A stretch of DNA of 64,000 nucleotides from Apium graveolens (GCF_009905375.1 NC_133647.1:6457144-6521143); one strand, 5' to 3'. Counted from the first letter of the stretch, positions 1 through 11,121 are shown. Translations and numbers: made by a program. Notes: generated by a model not told the origin, from the sequence alone.

Positions 1-446
1 ATAATCATGCACCATTCAAATATTGTGTCAATTAACTATAACCCTCTCAGTATTACAATTAACTCATTTATCTTCTAAAGTTGATCAGAAAATAGCAATT
101 ATTAGCATGAAAATCACTTAAAAGAATAAACCACAAACAATATATAGTACTTCTTATAAAAACACTAACAATCTCATACTAGGGTTCCATAAATATCCGA
201 ACTCATATTAGTTTAGTTCATAACCAACGTATCATAATAATCCCAAGATAACCAACACAAATTCATTTGAAGATATATATAAAAAGATAAGAGGAAACAA
301 AGTCAATTAGATGTCTCCAATGGCTGAATTTTACTCTGTTGATGGCGGCCTCTCATCCTCCCATGTGCAACTACTTGTCTCTTGTCTCCCTCTGTATTAG
401 GCCTGGTCTAATCTATCTAATCTATCTAATAATAGTCTTTTTTAAT
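1..446 (+). repeat. Dispersed repeat R, copy 1 (cut by window edge)
   Basis: This stretch is closely similar to 6190-6424 plus 11122-11334 and to about 37560-38005. All three copies end in the same run of TCTAAT-rich sequence followed by a T tract and AATG. It contains no convincing ORF. It gives the empty version of the site into which the CACTA element inserted in copy 2. The repeat class is unknown; it could be a solo LTR or part of a larger element. Confidence 0.7.
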
Positions 447-899
447 GTATAAGCCCCTGTAGTTTAGCCCTTATAGGTTAAGTTTAGGTTATTGGGCTAG
501 GTTATAGCTAAGCTGTTCAAGTTCCCTGTTTTGCGTTCAGCATTAGGCTTTTATGCCATTGCCTTGCTATTTTGTTGATTTCCGAGGATAGTGGGAAATA
601 ATGAAAGAGGTTGGAAGGTTGTGTTGCAAACTATCCACCATTTGTTGGTTTATTTGAGATTTTTGAGCAAGAGTTAGAAGGTTTGGATAATTCTATATTA
701 ATTTTCTTTGTGTTATTATTCTCGAGATAGTAAGCAAGATTGTGTGATAATTATGTCGCTTGTGTTAATATGTCAGCAAGTTTATATTGATTTGGAAATG
801 ATTAATGCATGAGAATTTTTACATGCTAAAGGATTGCTACATATTTGACACTATGCTTGATAGATTATTATATAGGTTGCTTGTTTTCTTACCAGAATA
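447..899 (+). other. Untranslated leader ahead of gypsy gag, no gene
   Basis: No ORF of note lies here. The stretch ends directly at the ATG of a gypsy gag, so it probably is the leader of that element. I could not find a 5' LTR end or a primer-binding site; the upstream part may have been replaced by repeat R. Confidence 0.4.
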
Positions 900-1478
900 A
901 TGGCACCAAAGAGGGGAAGCAATTTAGGAGAGGATCGTACCGAGATTCGTACAGATCCAGCGATTGTCCAGATGTTGGGACTGATGCAACAACAGGTGTT
1001 ACATCCTATGCAGTAGCAACAACAGCAGCAGCAGCAATCAGCAGCTCCAACTGCGGTGACTTTCAAGCAATTTCAAGTTGTGAAACCACCTGAGTTTAAG
1101 GGAAGTGCTGACCCTGTGGAAGCCAATGCGTGGCTTAAATAAATTAAGAAAGCCTTTGACTTAGTCGGAGCAGGATTTGAGCAAAAGACTAAGTTTTCCG
1201 GTTACTTTTTGAAGGGTGAGGCAAACTATTGGTGGGAATCCACGCGAGCGTTGGAGGGAGGTGAGTTTGTAACTTGGGAAAGGTTTACAGAGCTGTTTCT
1301 GGAGAAGTATTTTCCGAGGTATATGAAGAATCAAACGGAGATCAAGTTTTTGAACCTAACACATGGTGATCTTATTATCGCTGAGTATGAGGCTAAGTTT
1401 ACTGAATTGGCGAGGTTTGTGCCAGATCAGGTTGATACAGATGAAAAGAGAGCAAGAAGGTTAAAATTTTGCCGCCCT
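900..1478 (+). pseudogene. Ty3/gypsy gag fragment, chromovirus (Tekay/Del-like)
   Basis: A reading frame starting at the ATG at 900 encodes the N-terminal and core parts of a Ty3/gypsy Gag protein, the structural protein of the virus-like particle. Visible are a glutamine-rich segment near residues 30-48, a proline-containing stretch before the core, and the tryptophan pair with the downstream FLEKYFP motif typical of the retrotransposon gag domain (about residues 105-190). Two in-frame stops interrupt it, TAG at 1014-1016 and TAA at 1140-1142. After about 1478 similarity ends, so the C-terminal part and any zinc knuckle are missing. It is a dead fragment. Assignment to gypsy is firm; the lineage is inferred from the Gag style and from the chromovirus 3' end at 4.1 kb. 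Confidence 0.8.
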
Positions 1479-1645
1479 TGTTAGGCTTGGAGGTCATGGA
1501 TTGATCCCATCAAAGCTCACCTTAAGACCAGGTGGCTCCCCAATGGTGTAATGGATTCACGAAGGCTATCTGTCTGAGCATTGAGGTATTCCTTAATAGA
1601 TGCGATTTTGTATAAGAGATCTTTTGTGATTGCCTATCTAAGGTG
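1479..1645. other. Unassigned sequence between gag and CACTA end
   Basis: I recognise no coding motif on either strand. The gag frame stops here at 1482-1484, and the sequence gives way to the CACTA end at 1646. Confidence 0.4.
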
Positions 1646-2080
1646 CACTACTAAAAACTGGTCAATAGACATCACCCTTTTAACATCAGTTAGAAAAACC
1701 ACCGATGTAAAAAACACCTTTGACATCAGTTATTTTCAAAATGATATTAAATATATTTTTTACATATGTAATTTAAAAAACGGTTGTCTAAATGTATTTT
1801 TTCAAAAATAAAAAAATAATTTTCGCTTCGGTTATTTTTCAACCGATGTTAAAAGACTCACTTTCTCATCCCCCCACTCTCTCTTCTTCCATCTCATTCA
1901 CACAATCTCTAATTGAGTCTTTACAAGATCTAGTTGAGTCTCTACAAACTATATTCTACTCTTTACAAGCTTTATAGAAACACTGAATGAGTCATGTAAC
2001 ACAAATCAGGTCCTAATTTGTAAGTGTTATTGACGTTTATTTTTTCTTATTTGAACAGATTTTACACAAACGAGTTTGGT
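1646..2080 (+). mobile_element. CACTA transposon end fragment
   Basis: The stretch begins CACTACTA and continues with the same CAATAGACATC segment as the complete CACTA element at 6425. It has repeated subterminal motifs of the type ACATC(A/G)GTT and AACCGATGT up to about 1850. No matching right end (TAGTAGTG in the proper context) is seen before the next feature, so this is a truncated copy. The 3' limit given is approximate. Confidence 0.65.
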
Positions 2081-2544
2081 GGTTTTAGCAATTACAGAGC
2101 ATCGCAAAATAAATTATTCTTATTTTTTGCTGATTTTTATCATCTCCGTTAAGTTCTCAAGGATTTGTATTTTTGTCATGCTTTTGATTTAAACTTATCT
2201 GTTAAGTTATTGACATGTATAGTTTTAAATTATAAACATTCTTTAGTTTGTTTCTTATTGTTTAGTTTTATTGTCTTTGATGTGATTTTAATCCTTTTTT
2301 GTTTATAGAACTTGAGATATTTTTATTTCTTTTCGAAGTTATATTTTAATGGAATTCGGTTGTATTTAGGATTTTTTAGAATTTTAATTTTTAATAAAAA
2401 ATTTATTTAAATGTTAGTAAATATTTTGAAATTATGAATATGGGAGAGAATAAAGGTTATCCAATTAAAAAAATTTAGTTCTTGAAAAAATAAATTATGC
2501 GCTATAAGAATTTTCAAATTTCTTTATTTGTTAAAAAAATAAAA
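2081..2544. other. A+T-rich sequence, nothing recognised
   Basis: No ORF, no tandem repeat and no similarity to other parts of the window that I could see. Confidence 0.4.
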
Positions 2545-4048
2545 TTGATGTTAGTTAGTTGTACTAGTCAAACTAATGCTTGACTTTTAAAATGGCGATC
2601 AAAATAATATTATTTGATCTGAAAATTTGATTATATCACTAATATATATATATATTTATACACATCCATACGGTTGGATCGCTGAAAAATATTTTTTAAA
2701 AAAGACGAAACACCAATTCAGGACTAAACACTAGTTAGTTTATTACTGAAACTAATGTTTGAGTGTTAAAATGGCAAACCAAATAAAGGTATTCGATCTG
2801 AAAATTTGATTATATCACTAATATATATATCTATTGATATCCATATGGTTGGATCGATAAAAAATATTTCTAAAAAAATTGAAACACCAATTCAGGAGTG
2901 AACACTATGTAGTTCTACTAGTCAAACTGATGTTTGAGTTTTGAAATGGCAAAGCAGATAAAATTATTTTGATCTAAAACCTTGGTTATATCACTAATAT
3001 ATATATCAATTGACATCCATATCACTGGATCGATAAAAAATGTTTAAAAAAAAATTGAAACTCCAATTCATGAATAAACACTAGTTAGTTATACTAGTTA
3101 AACTGATGTTTGGCTGTTAAAATGGTAAACTAAATAAAATTATTTTGATCTGAAACTTTAGTTATATCACTAATATATATATATATATATATATATTGAC
3201 ATCCATACGGTTGGATCGATGAAAAGTATTTTTAAAAAACTAGAAACATAAATTCAGGACTAAATACTAATTAGTTGTACTGGTCAAACTGATGCCTGAC
3301 TATTATGGAAAACTAAATATTATTTTGATCTAAAACTTTGATTATATCACTAATATATATATTTATTGATATCTACATGGTTGGATCTCTGAAAAATATC
3401 TTTATAAAAATCGAAACACCAATTCAGGGCTAAACACTAGTTAGTTGTACTACTCAAACTGATGTTTGACTATTAAAATGCCAAATAAATAAATTTACTT
3501 TGAACTGAAAATTTGTTTATATCACTAATATATATCTATTGGTATCCATATGGTTGGATCGATAATTTTTTTAAAAAAAAATCGAAACACCAATTCAGGA
3601 CTCAACACTATGTAGTTATACTAGTCAAACCGAGGTTTGACTATTAAAATGACAAACCAAATAAAATTTTTTTGATCTAAAACTTTGGTTATATCACTAA
3701 TATAACTAGGTCAATTGACATCCTTACGGTTGGATCGATGAAAAATATTTAAAAAAAAATCAAAACACCAATTCAGGACTAGACATTGGTTAGCTATTTT
3801 AGTCAAACTGATGCCTCATTGTTAAAATGGTAAACCAAATAAATTATTTTGATCAGAAATTTTAGTTATATCACTAATATCTATATCTTTTTACATCCAT
3901 ACAGTTGGATCGATAAAAAATATTTTTAAAAAATCCGAAACACCATGTCAGGACTAAACACTAGTTAGTTGTACTAGTCAAACTGATGCTTGACTTTTAA
4001 AATGGCATACCAAATAAAATTATTTTCATTTAAAATTTTGGTATATCA

Positions 4049-4093
<45 letters not shown>

Positions 4094-4135
4094 ACATCCA
4101 TACGGCTGGATCGATGAAAAATATTTTTAAGAAAA
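2545..4135 (+). repeat. ~175-bp tandem repeat array, copy C (nine units)
   Basis: The marker GGTTGGATC, or a near variant, recurs at 2672, 2847, 3023, 3209, 3379, 3552, 3728, 3903 and 4104. Spacing is 170-201 bp, mostly 173-176. Each unit contains a TTAGTTGTACTAGTCAAACTG-like segment, a TATATCACTAATATA segment with variable TA length, CATCCATACGGTTGGATCGA and an A-rich stretch followed by AACACCAATTCAGGAC. The last six units align in order with the arrays at 29767-30715 and 57048-58020. The array abuts the coding sequence of a gypsy integrase C-terminus. Confidence 0.9.
4050..4091. repeat. (TA)n microsatellite inside the satellite unit
   Basis: About 42 bp of almost pure TA sits where other units have a short TATATA run. 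It explains the longer spacing (201 bp) of the last monomer. Confidence 0.95.
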
Positions 4136-4395
4136 TTGAAACGCCAATCCATGTGTCAATGTTGAAGAATTATTTTCCAGATTCGAATCATGTGATAGAA
4201 TATGAGCCAATCGAGATTTAGCCATACTTGTCTTTTGTACAGCGACCAGTACAGATTTTAGGCCGGCAGGAAATAATGCTTAGTAATAAGTCTATGTCTT
4301 TAGTGCAAGTCTTGTGGAGGAATCCCAAGGTTGAAGAATCGACTTGGGAGTGGGAAAGCGAAATGCGAACTGAGTACTCTCACTTGTTTTCTTAA
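4136..4395 (+). pseudogene. Gypsy integrase C-terminus with chromodomain-like tail, copy C
   Basis: This frame encodes the end of a Ty3/gypsy polyprotein: a HVSML motif, a HVIEYEP segment and a chromodomain-like tail with the VLW...P.VEESTWE pattern, ending in TAA at 4393-4395. In chromoviruses this part of integrase follows the catalytic core and can guide insertion into chromatin. Here the core is absent; the frame emerges directly from the satellite array. An in-frame TAG at 4219-4221 breaks it where copies A and B have a sense codon. Copies lie at 30716-30974 and 58021-58291. The chromovirus (Tekay/Del-like) assignment rests on the tail and the long LTR that follows. Confidence 0.8.
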
Positions 4396-4434
4396 GCTGA
4401 TTCCGAGGACAGAATCCTGTTAAGGGGGAAATGA

Positions 4435-5783
4435 TGTGATATCCTTGAAAATTATGTGAATATTTTGTGTTAAATAAATAAATATAATGTGTTGTATGAG
4501 TTTAAACTGATTATTGTCATGATTTTATGTGTTATAATTGCTATTAGTGGCCCCACAAGGAACATAAATTTTTTTCGATTAATTGTTATGTGTTTAATAT
4601 GCATTTATTTGAATCGATCCGCAATCTGGACGCGTTTTTATTAGCGTCTTTATCGAGGTACTCGTTTTATCTCGTTTTATGTGCGTTTGAATGTATTTTT
4701 TGTGTTTTCGGGGTTTTCTGTTAATTTAGGAATCATTTCGGTTTCTCAAAAACAAACGGGCCGGGACCCTACCATGACCTTAAAGCCCTCGAAAATCGTA
4801 TTTTTATATTTATAAAATTTTGGGACTATCAAATATCCAATATCTTTGCATTTTTGAATTATTCCTAATTTTTGGGGAATTTTAATATAAATTTTATATT
4901 TATTTACTTCTAAAATTATTCCCCATAAATATTATTTTTGGGCCTAATTATTTTAATTATGGGAATAAAACATCCTTAATTGATTTTGGATATAGAATTT
5001 CAGAAAATATAAATAGCTGCATAATTCTTTTTAATCCATTTATTTTCATTAAAAAATTCAGAAAATAGAAAGAAAATCAAGAACTTGAGTTTTGGGGTTA
5101 CAAATCCATTCTTGTTCTTCATCCAACAATTTCAGGAGCTTCGGTGATCCTTTTGGACGTTCTAATGCTCGAATTGAAGCCCTTTTCATGCTCTATCTTT
5201 TAATACAAACATCATCAACAAAGGTTGATTATCTTGTTAATTTATTTTTTTTGATTTTGGGTTCGAATTAGTGGTCTTCGTTATATTGATCTTTGGGTGA
5301 TTTTGATAGTAGGAATAACTTTAGCTTTTTCAATATAGTCGAGTTATGCTATAAGATTGTAGGTTGTAGTCCCGACCTACAACCCGGATGGGTTTGGGTG
5401 ACCCGGTCCCGACCCATTTCATTTTAATTCAAACCCGGTTTTAAACCTAGAATTCCCAATTTTTGTTTCTTAATTCTGTTTCTGCCCTTTTCCTTTTAAA
5501 CTTTAATCAAAATTCATTTTCTATTTTCTAAAAATCATTTCTTTTAATTTCAAAAATCATTTAGTTATTATTTTAAATTCTAAAAAAATTATTTACTTAA
5601 TTATTTTAAATTCCAAAAAATTTATTATTTTTATTATTTTCAAAAAAATCCAATTTGATTTAATTATTTATAATTTATTTTAGTTAATTATTTATGGATT
5701 AAATTAATTGATTAAATCATGTGATCAAATAATTTTATTTATAAATGGTTAAATAAAATATAAATTATTTATAATTAATTCAC
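4435..5783 (+). mobile_element. Gypsy 3' LTR, copy C, truncated
   Basis: A polypurine tract (AAGGGGGAAA at 4422-4431) is followed by TGTGATATCC, the LTR start shared with copies A (31014) and B (58331). Similarity to A and B continues to about 5783 and then stops, so over half of the ~3-kb LTR is missing. A TATA-like box lies at 5008-5016. Confidence 0.75.
5008..5016 (+). promoter_or_regulatory. TATA-like box in gypsy LTR, copy C
   Basis: TATAAATAG is conserved at the same LTR position in copy A (31585-31593) and copy B (58902-58910), about 570 bp into the LTR. It is a plausible core promoter for the element. This is inference from motif and conservation. Confidence 0.5.
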
Positions 5784-6018
5784 ATGAAAATCGCAATTAA
5801 CATCCAACAATTGGGTTGTAGAACACAAGAATGAAGTTTTTTATTTATCCAATTTAAGTAATTAATAACTAGAGTAACTAACTAATAATATGCTAGAAAA
5901 GAGAGTGGGATCTTCAAATACGAGAAACTGGGTCAGGATAGTACTTCCCCCTAATATGTTCATGTCATCAATAAACCAATGTAATAGTACAATAAGATCA
6001 TACTTCATTAACCTGAAA
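5784..6018. other. Unassigned sequence after LTR breakpoint
   Basis: The LTR similarity ends and repeat R has not begun. I see no ORF or repeat here. Confidence 0.4.
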
Positions 6019-6424
6019 TTTAATGGCCATAGGTTTCTCTCGAAATCACCATAATATAGATTTTATAATTAAACCAACATATGTTTATGTCCAATTGAAC
6101 TTTGAGAATACAATTAAGTACCAATTTTACACGGTTGTGCAAGGTAACAATATATGTCTATACCGTCATAAAATTACTATCAACAGATATAATCATACAC
6201 CATTCAAATATTGTGTCAATTAACTATAACCCTCTCAGTATTATAATTAACTCATTAATCTAATAAAGTTGATCAGACAATAGCAAGTATTAGCTTGAAA
6301 ATCACTTAAAAGAATAAACCACAAACAACATATAATACTTCTTATAAAAATACCAACAATCTCATACTAGGGTTCCATAAAAATCCGAACTCATATTAGT
6401 TTAGTTCATAACCAACCTATCATA
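6019..6424 (+). repeat. Dispersed repeat R, copy 2, left part
   Basis: Matches 37399-37800 and, from 6190 on, the window start. It is interrupted at 6424 by the CACTA element and resumes at 11122. The last three bases (ata, 6422-6424) are the left target-site duplication. Confidence 0.8.
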
Positions 6425-6438
6425 CACTACTAGAAAAA
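6425..6438 (+). repeat. CACTA left terminal inverted repeat
   Basis: The 14 bases CACTACTAGAAAAA match the reverse complement of 11108-11121 exactly. Confidence 0.93.
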
Positions 6439-7359
6439 CGTCAATAGACATCGGCTAAAAACCGATGTCTATGAATGCAAAAATCCGATGTCTTCGTGGG
6501 TGATGTTAAAGACCCCCTATTTAACATCGGTTTTAAACTGATGTTAAATACAACATATAACATCAGTTCTTTGTTTAAAACCGATTTTTATATCTTGATA
6601 TTAAATTTCTCATGCATATCTAATCTTCATATATCATCATAATATGATATTTTTATCAATTTAAATATATGCGAGCGAAGCAAAATCTTTCAATTTAACC
6701 AATAAACTGATGTTACTAGTACGAGTAAAAACAATTTTCATCAAAAACCGATGTTAACAATACCTTTGACATTTGTTCTTAATCGGTAACCGATGTCTAT
6801 TTGTAACAAACTGATATCTATAATACTTAATAACATCAGTTTTTTGTTTTAAGATTTTTTTGATGTAGTATTTAACATCAGTTTTTACTGATATTAATGG
6901 TCCACTAGAACTGATGTATTAAGCTTTGACATACATCATTTTTCATTTTAATGATGTTTGTACCTGTTTTATCAATGAACTACCAAAACCAATTGCTGCA
7001 TAATACCAGTTATATATAAATCTAACAATCAATATTCAAACCTCCGGTACAACAGATTCATCTAATCCAAATATCAAGTACTACACATATCCATTAATAT
7101 ATTCTACTACTGTCTATACAAAGAATTTGACTTGGTACCGACAATAGCATGTAAAATATCATCTGAGGAACGCCCTTATTCTTCTGCATGTTCCCACTCC
7201 TTAGTAAAGCTCATGTAGCCTCTGGTCCCGTATAATGACAATAAGCATATGTACCTTTAAGCATTTTTTTGAATAAATGACTTCCTGTAGTGCAAGATGA
7301 CGCTATTATATTGATACCGGACCTCATTAGATACTGAAGAAAATAGTTTACCACCATAC

Positions 7360-9288
7360 CTCATTAGACTTCTCATTTCTTTTTCAGCCCATGTCTTAAC
7401 CATTTTTCTTGGATTGTGCCGGCAATATCCATATCTAAAATGGTAATACCCCTGTACATACCTCTCTTTATCCCTGAAATATTCAAGAATCAGAAGACTA
7501 GTAACACTGGCATTGATAAGGCGAATCTGATTGTTTAATTCGGATGCTAGTTGGACAGGAAAATGCAATATGAATAACACGTAAAGTGCTTCACTGAGTA
7601 TGCATCTCTACATATGCACAAAAATACATATCTCGCATGTATCACTTTTCTCAGAAGCAAGCTGCGAGACAATTGAACATATTGTGGCAATAATGAAAGA
7701 AATCGTATTATGAAAGTAATAATTACAAGACAGAGGATTGTCACACATACTTAAACACAAGTACTGAAGTTCTGTACACTTTGATCTCTAATTCCTGACC
7801 ATGAGATCTTGTAGCATGATAAACATTTGCCTGTTAAAATAAAAATTTATAGAAAAACGGAAAATGAGAGTCAAGGATAAAAATATGGAAGAAAAATAGA
7901 TTTGTCATTGTTATTCAAAACAACAAGAAAAGCATATTTAGATGCAGTACTATCGCACACATACTTCTTTACCAGTTGAGATACAACCATTCATCTCATG
8001 AAAGACACCACAATTCAGCATTTTGAATAAAACCATGCGAGTTCTGGGGTCAATTTCCTGAAAATAATAATAAGAGACATACTTAAGTGAGTTAAATTCA
8101 GTACTAACATTACCAAATCAGAGAAATTGATTTTAGATAGTGACTTGATACTTGAACTAGGCTGCAAAAGCAATAATCATGAATACTATCATACTCAAAC
8201 TTTCTGGAGCAGAGTCAGAAATTTCTATTTAACTCATTTTCCATGTTCAATCCTAAATAAAAGTTGCACTTGACTAATTTTATCCGGAAACTGCAAGTAC
8301 GGGAGTGACATTACATGCTCAAGTCACTTCAGACAAAACACTGTTATAGTTTCACTTCAGGAGTTGGGTTGGTATTCAGGCATACGTATAATGCTTTTTT
8401 TAATATAAATCACTCTATTAGACAAGACACTGCCCTGAAGGACCTCATATTAAAAGAAGGATAAATGTAAAACCACAAAATCAGTAGAACTTGTGAGAAG
8501 GAAGGTAGAAGATACAATGTTAAACTAATTTATAAATGTAAAATCACAAAATCCGTAGAACTGCTTTATGCAGAAACTGATCTAGTAGAGCGCGCAAATT
8601 TAGGCATTTTCAGAGTTACTCTGAAGAGCAGCCAACTACTTCTGAACTTCCATTGAACTCATTTCATGCATCAATTAGGTAAAAACGTGCTCAGAAAAAG
8701 TGATATTACAAAAAGTCATGTGATTCATGTGACTATGTAGTCAAATCCAACATAACCCTGGTAAATTTGCACTCGGGTACTTGGATTGATGTGAATTATG
8801 GACAATAGAACAAGTCAAGTTTTCTTGGTAGGACTTGTGAGGAGCTTTATTTTATCCAAACAAGCCTGTCTGAGCAAGAGTATGCTAGAAGCATAACTGA
8901 TACATAGTTGAAAACACTAACTAGCTCGACATCTGACTTCGCAAAAAAAAGGTACACAAAGACATCTGTACGCAAGTGCTTGTTTAGAGTAGAATAATGT
9001 AAATTTCTGTTTAAATATTTTCAGTGAGCTATTAAATTTTAGTTTTTATATATAACTACATCTGATATTGATATATTTCTTTCCTTTCATATTAGAAAAC
9101 AGAGAGAGGCTACTTAAAGCAAACCGATGAAAGAATCAAACCAGCAAGATGGTGCATACCTGCTCAACAGTTGCACGATCCGCTTTCTCGGTTTTTTTAG
9201 TTTTTCCAATAGCCATGTCTCTAACAATTCTGTGAATGGCACTAGTCACAGAGTTTGACATGCCTACACTAAACTTTCCCTCCCATTC
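7360..9288 (-). pseudogene. RIO1: Captured fragment of RIO1 atypical protein kinase gene (4 exons)
   Basis: RIO1 is a conserved atypical Ser/Thr kinase/ATPase needed for late 40S ribosomal subunit maturation. Four exons read on the minus strand at 9160-9288, 7965-8057, 7751-7830 and 7360-7473. Each boundary has a GT donor and AG acceptor. Joined, they keep one open frame (phases 0, 0, 2, 2) of about 138 codons without a stop. Recognisable in order are [21 protein letters not shown], the glycine-rich ATP loop [13 protein letters not shown], the IKVY segment with the ATP-binding lysine, and YGYCRHNPRKMVKTWAEKE. The N-terminal part, the catalytic loop and the metal-binding Asp regions are absent, so a product could not be a working kinase. 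An unusual Glu precedes IKVY. Introns are retained, so capture was at DNA level. The fragment lies wholly inside the CACTA termini. Family identity is from motif recognition and is strong. Confidence 0.88.
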
Positions 9289-10470
9289 CTGCACTAACAT
9301 TAATTCAGCACAATATTTGAAGCCAAAATCAGGAAAACAATGTAGGCCAGGTGAAATGACTGACATATATACAAAAGAGAATATATTTTTTGCAGCGCAT
9401 AAATTTCAAATTAGCTAGCAATGTTATTAATAGTGCTAGGCATAATGCCAATATGCATAAAAAGTAAAAAAGACATTGACTCATTTGTGATATCATATAA
9501 ATAACTTATACATAAGTTACAAAATGTGTTTACCGTATTTCTGATCCATAAGTAGCTTTTAAGTGTTCGATAAACAAATCCTAAGTAATTTATTAACAAC
9601 TTATAATCTTAAAAACGTCTGAATTTATGACTTACTTAGATAAACAGGCATATAACTTTCGAGTAAGATGGAAAATAAATTATTCAAATTTTAAACTCAA
9701 GGTCTCAAGTCTAAATCTTTTCTTAATTAACTCAAATATACTATTCTAAAAGCATTCGATTAAATCTAACGAAACAAACATCACATAATTTGAAACACAG
9801 TTCACAATATAACAAGCTCAAACAAGCATATAAACCCCGGAAACCTAACCAGACATACTAATTCAAGCAAATGCAAACAAACATCGCGTAAAACTAAGCA
9901 CAATTCCTGAAAATCAAGCTCAATGAACAAGATAAACACTACCAATTACAATTCAATCCCAAATAAACATAACATAATCTACACAATTCAAAAAACACAC
10001 ACAGCAAAACAAATACCGCAACCTAACCAGACCTCATAATTCAATCTAATTTACACAAACATCGCATAAAATTACACACAATTCACAAAAACGAAGCTCA
10101 ATTAACGAGATAAACACTAAAACATAATTCAATCCGAAACAAAACATAACCTAATCTACACAATTCAGAAAACACACACAGCTCAAACACGAAAACAAAC
10201 ACCGCTTCAAATCAATTCCAAACAAAACATCATAGAAGGAAGAGATAGAAAGGTTGGACATCCGGATATAATTCCAAACACTAAATCAGCTATAAATCAG
10301 CTAAAAAACACCCGCTAAAGTAGTACAAATCATGAATCATGAACCAAGCAGTCACGTACAGCTCTTTAGCCAGCTATCATCCACAAATCAACATCCTTCT
10401 CCGGGTTTAACATGCTCAATGTAATATGCACAGTAAGAACAAACACTCAACTAATTAAAAATTAAAAAAC

Positions 10471-10522
10471 TAGGGTTTTAAATTGAAACCCCTAATTCTA
10501 AAATTAGGCTTTAAAACTTACT
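10471..10522 (-). promoter_or_regulatory. Possible captured 5' leader: consensus splice donor and telo-box
   Basis: Read on the minus strand, GTAAGT (10521-10516) follows a pyrimidine/purine-rich leader and makes a perfect donor. Just downstream is a telo-box AAACCCTA (complement of 10471-10478). Telo-boxes are common near the starts of plant ribosome-biogenesis genes. Together with the RIO1 exons in the same orientation, this could be the captured leader and first intron start. This is inference only. Confidence 0.35.
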
Positions 10523-10544
10523 GAATTCAAGATTGAACTTCCAA

Positions 10545-10650
10545 CTTAGCTTCAAACTCAGACTTAAACTCCAACCTTAAACTCCGACTTGAACTTGAAC
10601 TCCAACCTTAAACTTCAACTCAGACTTGAACTCCAACCTTAAACTTTGAT
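10545..10650 (-). repeat. Short degenerate tandem repeat (~30 bp) in CACTA interior
   Basis: Phrases such as AACTCCAACCTTAAACT and CAGACTTGAACTCC recur four times in about 100 bp. The repeat lies upstream (minus strand sense) of the GTAAGT donor at 10516-10521, so it would fall in the leader if that reading is right. Confidence 0.6.
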
Positions 10651-11107
10651 TTACGCTAATACAATGAAACCCACGCTAATGCAATGAAACCCCCAATTCT
10701 ATAAGAGCAACGAGGGAGATTAATGAGAAAATGAGAGCACAGTGGTGGGTGTTTGGAAAATATGTTCTCGATTGGTGAGTAACTTTGATTTTTGATGTTT
10801 TATGTTTGATGTTTTTTGTTATATTTTTAATTAAAAAGAGGGGGAAGATGTGTGGGAAAAGAGGGGGGAAATTTTGTTAAGGCAAAAAATAGGGGGGAAC
10901 ATGGAGGGAATACATTATTTGGCTAAGGGGGGAAAACGGGGAAGCCGTGCTGAATAATTTTTTTAAAACAAATATATAACATTGGTTAGGATAAAACACT
11001 GATGTTTATAAAACCAAAACACATCGGTTGTTTAAAACTGATGTATAAAACACCTTTTACATCGGCTCCAAAAGCAACCGATGTCTAAGAGGCGATGTCT
11101 ATTCTAC

Positions 11108-11121
11108 TTTTTCTAGTAGTG
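11108..11121 (-). repeat. CACTA right terminal inverted repeat
   Basis: Exact inverted copy of 6425-6438, followed by the right target duplication ata at 11122-11124. Confidence 0.93.

Larger units (their letters stand above)
6425..11121. mobile_element. Complete non-autonomous CACTA transposon with captured gene
   Basis: The element starts CACTACTAGAAAAA and ends with its inverted repeat. It is flanked by the 3-bp duplication ata (6422-6424 and 11122-11124) typical of CACTA/En-Spm. The uninterrupted site is visible in repeat copy 1 near position 230. Subterminal regions carry many direct and inverted copies of ACATCGGTT/AACCGATGT-like motifs (6425-6960 and 10980-11100), the usual transposase-binding arrangement. 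I find no transposase ORF (TNPA or TNPD), so it must move in trans. The interior carries four exons of a RIO1 kinase gene on the minus strand (7360-9288) and a possible captured leader near 10.5 kb. The rest of the interior (9.3-10.4 kb, 6.96-7.36 kb) is A+T-rich without recognised coding sequence. Boundary confidence is high because ends, TSD and empty site agree. Confidence 0.93.

Noticed and set aside
851..1066. Minus-strand frame with a run of cysteines
   Set aside because: Reverse reading of the CAG/CAA-rich part of gypsy gag.
2545..4135. CRISPR-like array
   Set aside because: Units are contiguous ~175-bp tandem repeats without spacers, in a plant genome.
10440..10510. Interstitial telomere repeat
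   Set aside because: Only single AAACCCTA-like words occur, no tandem array.
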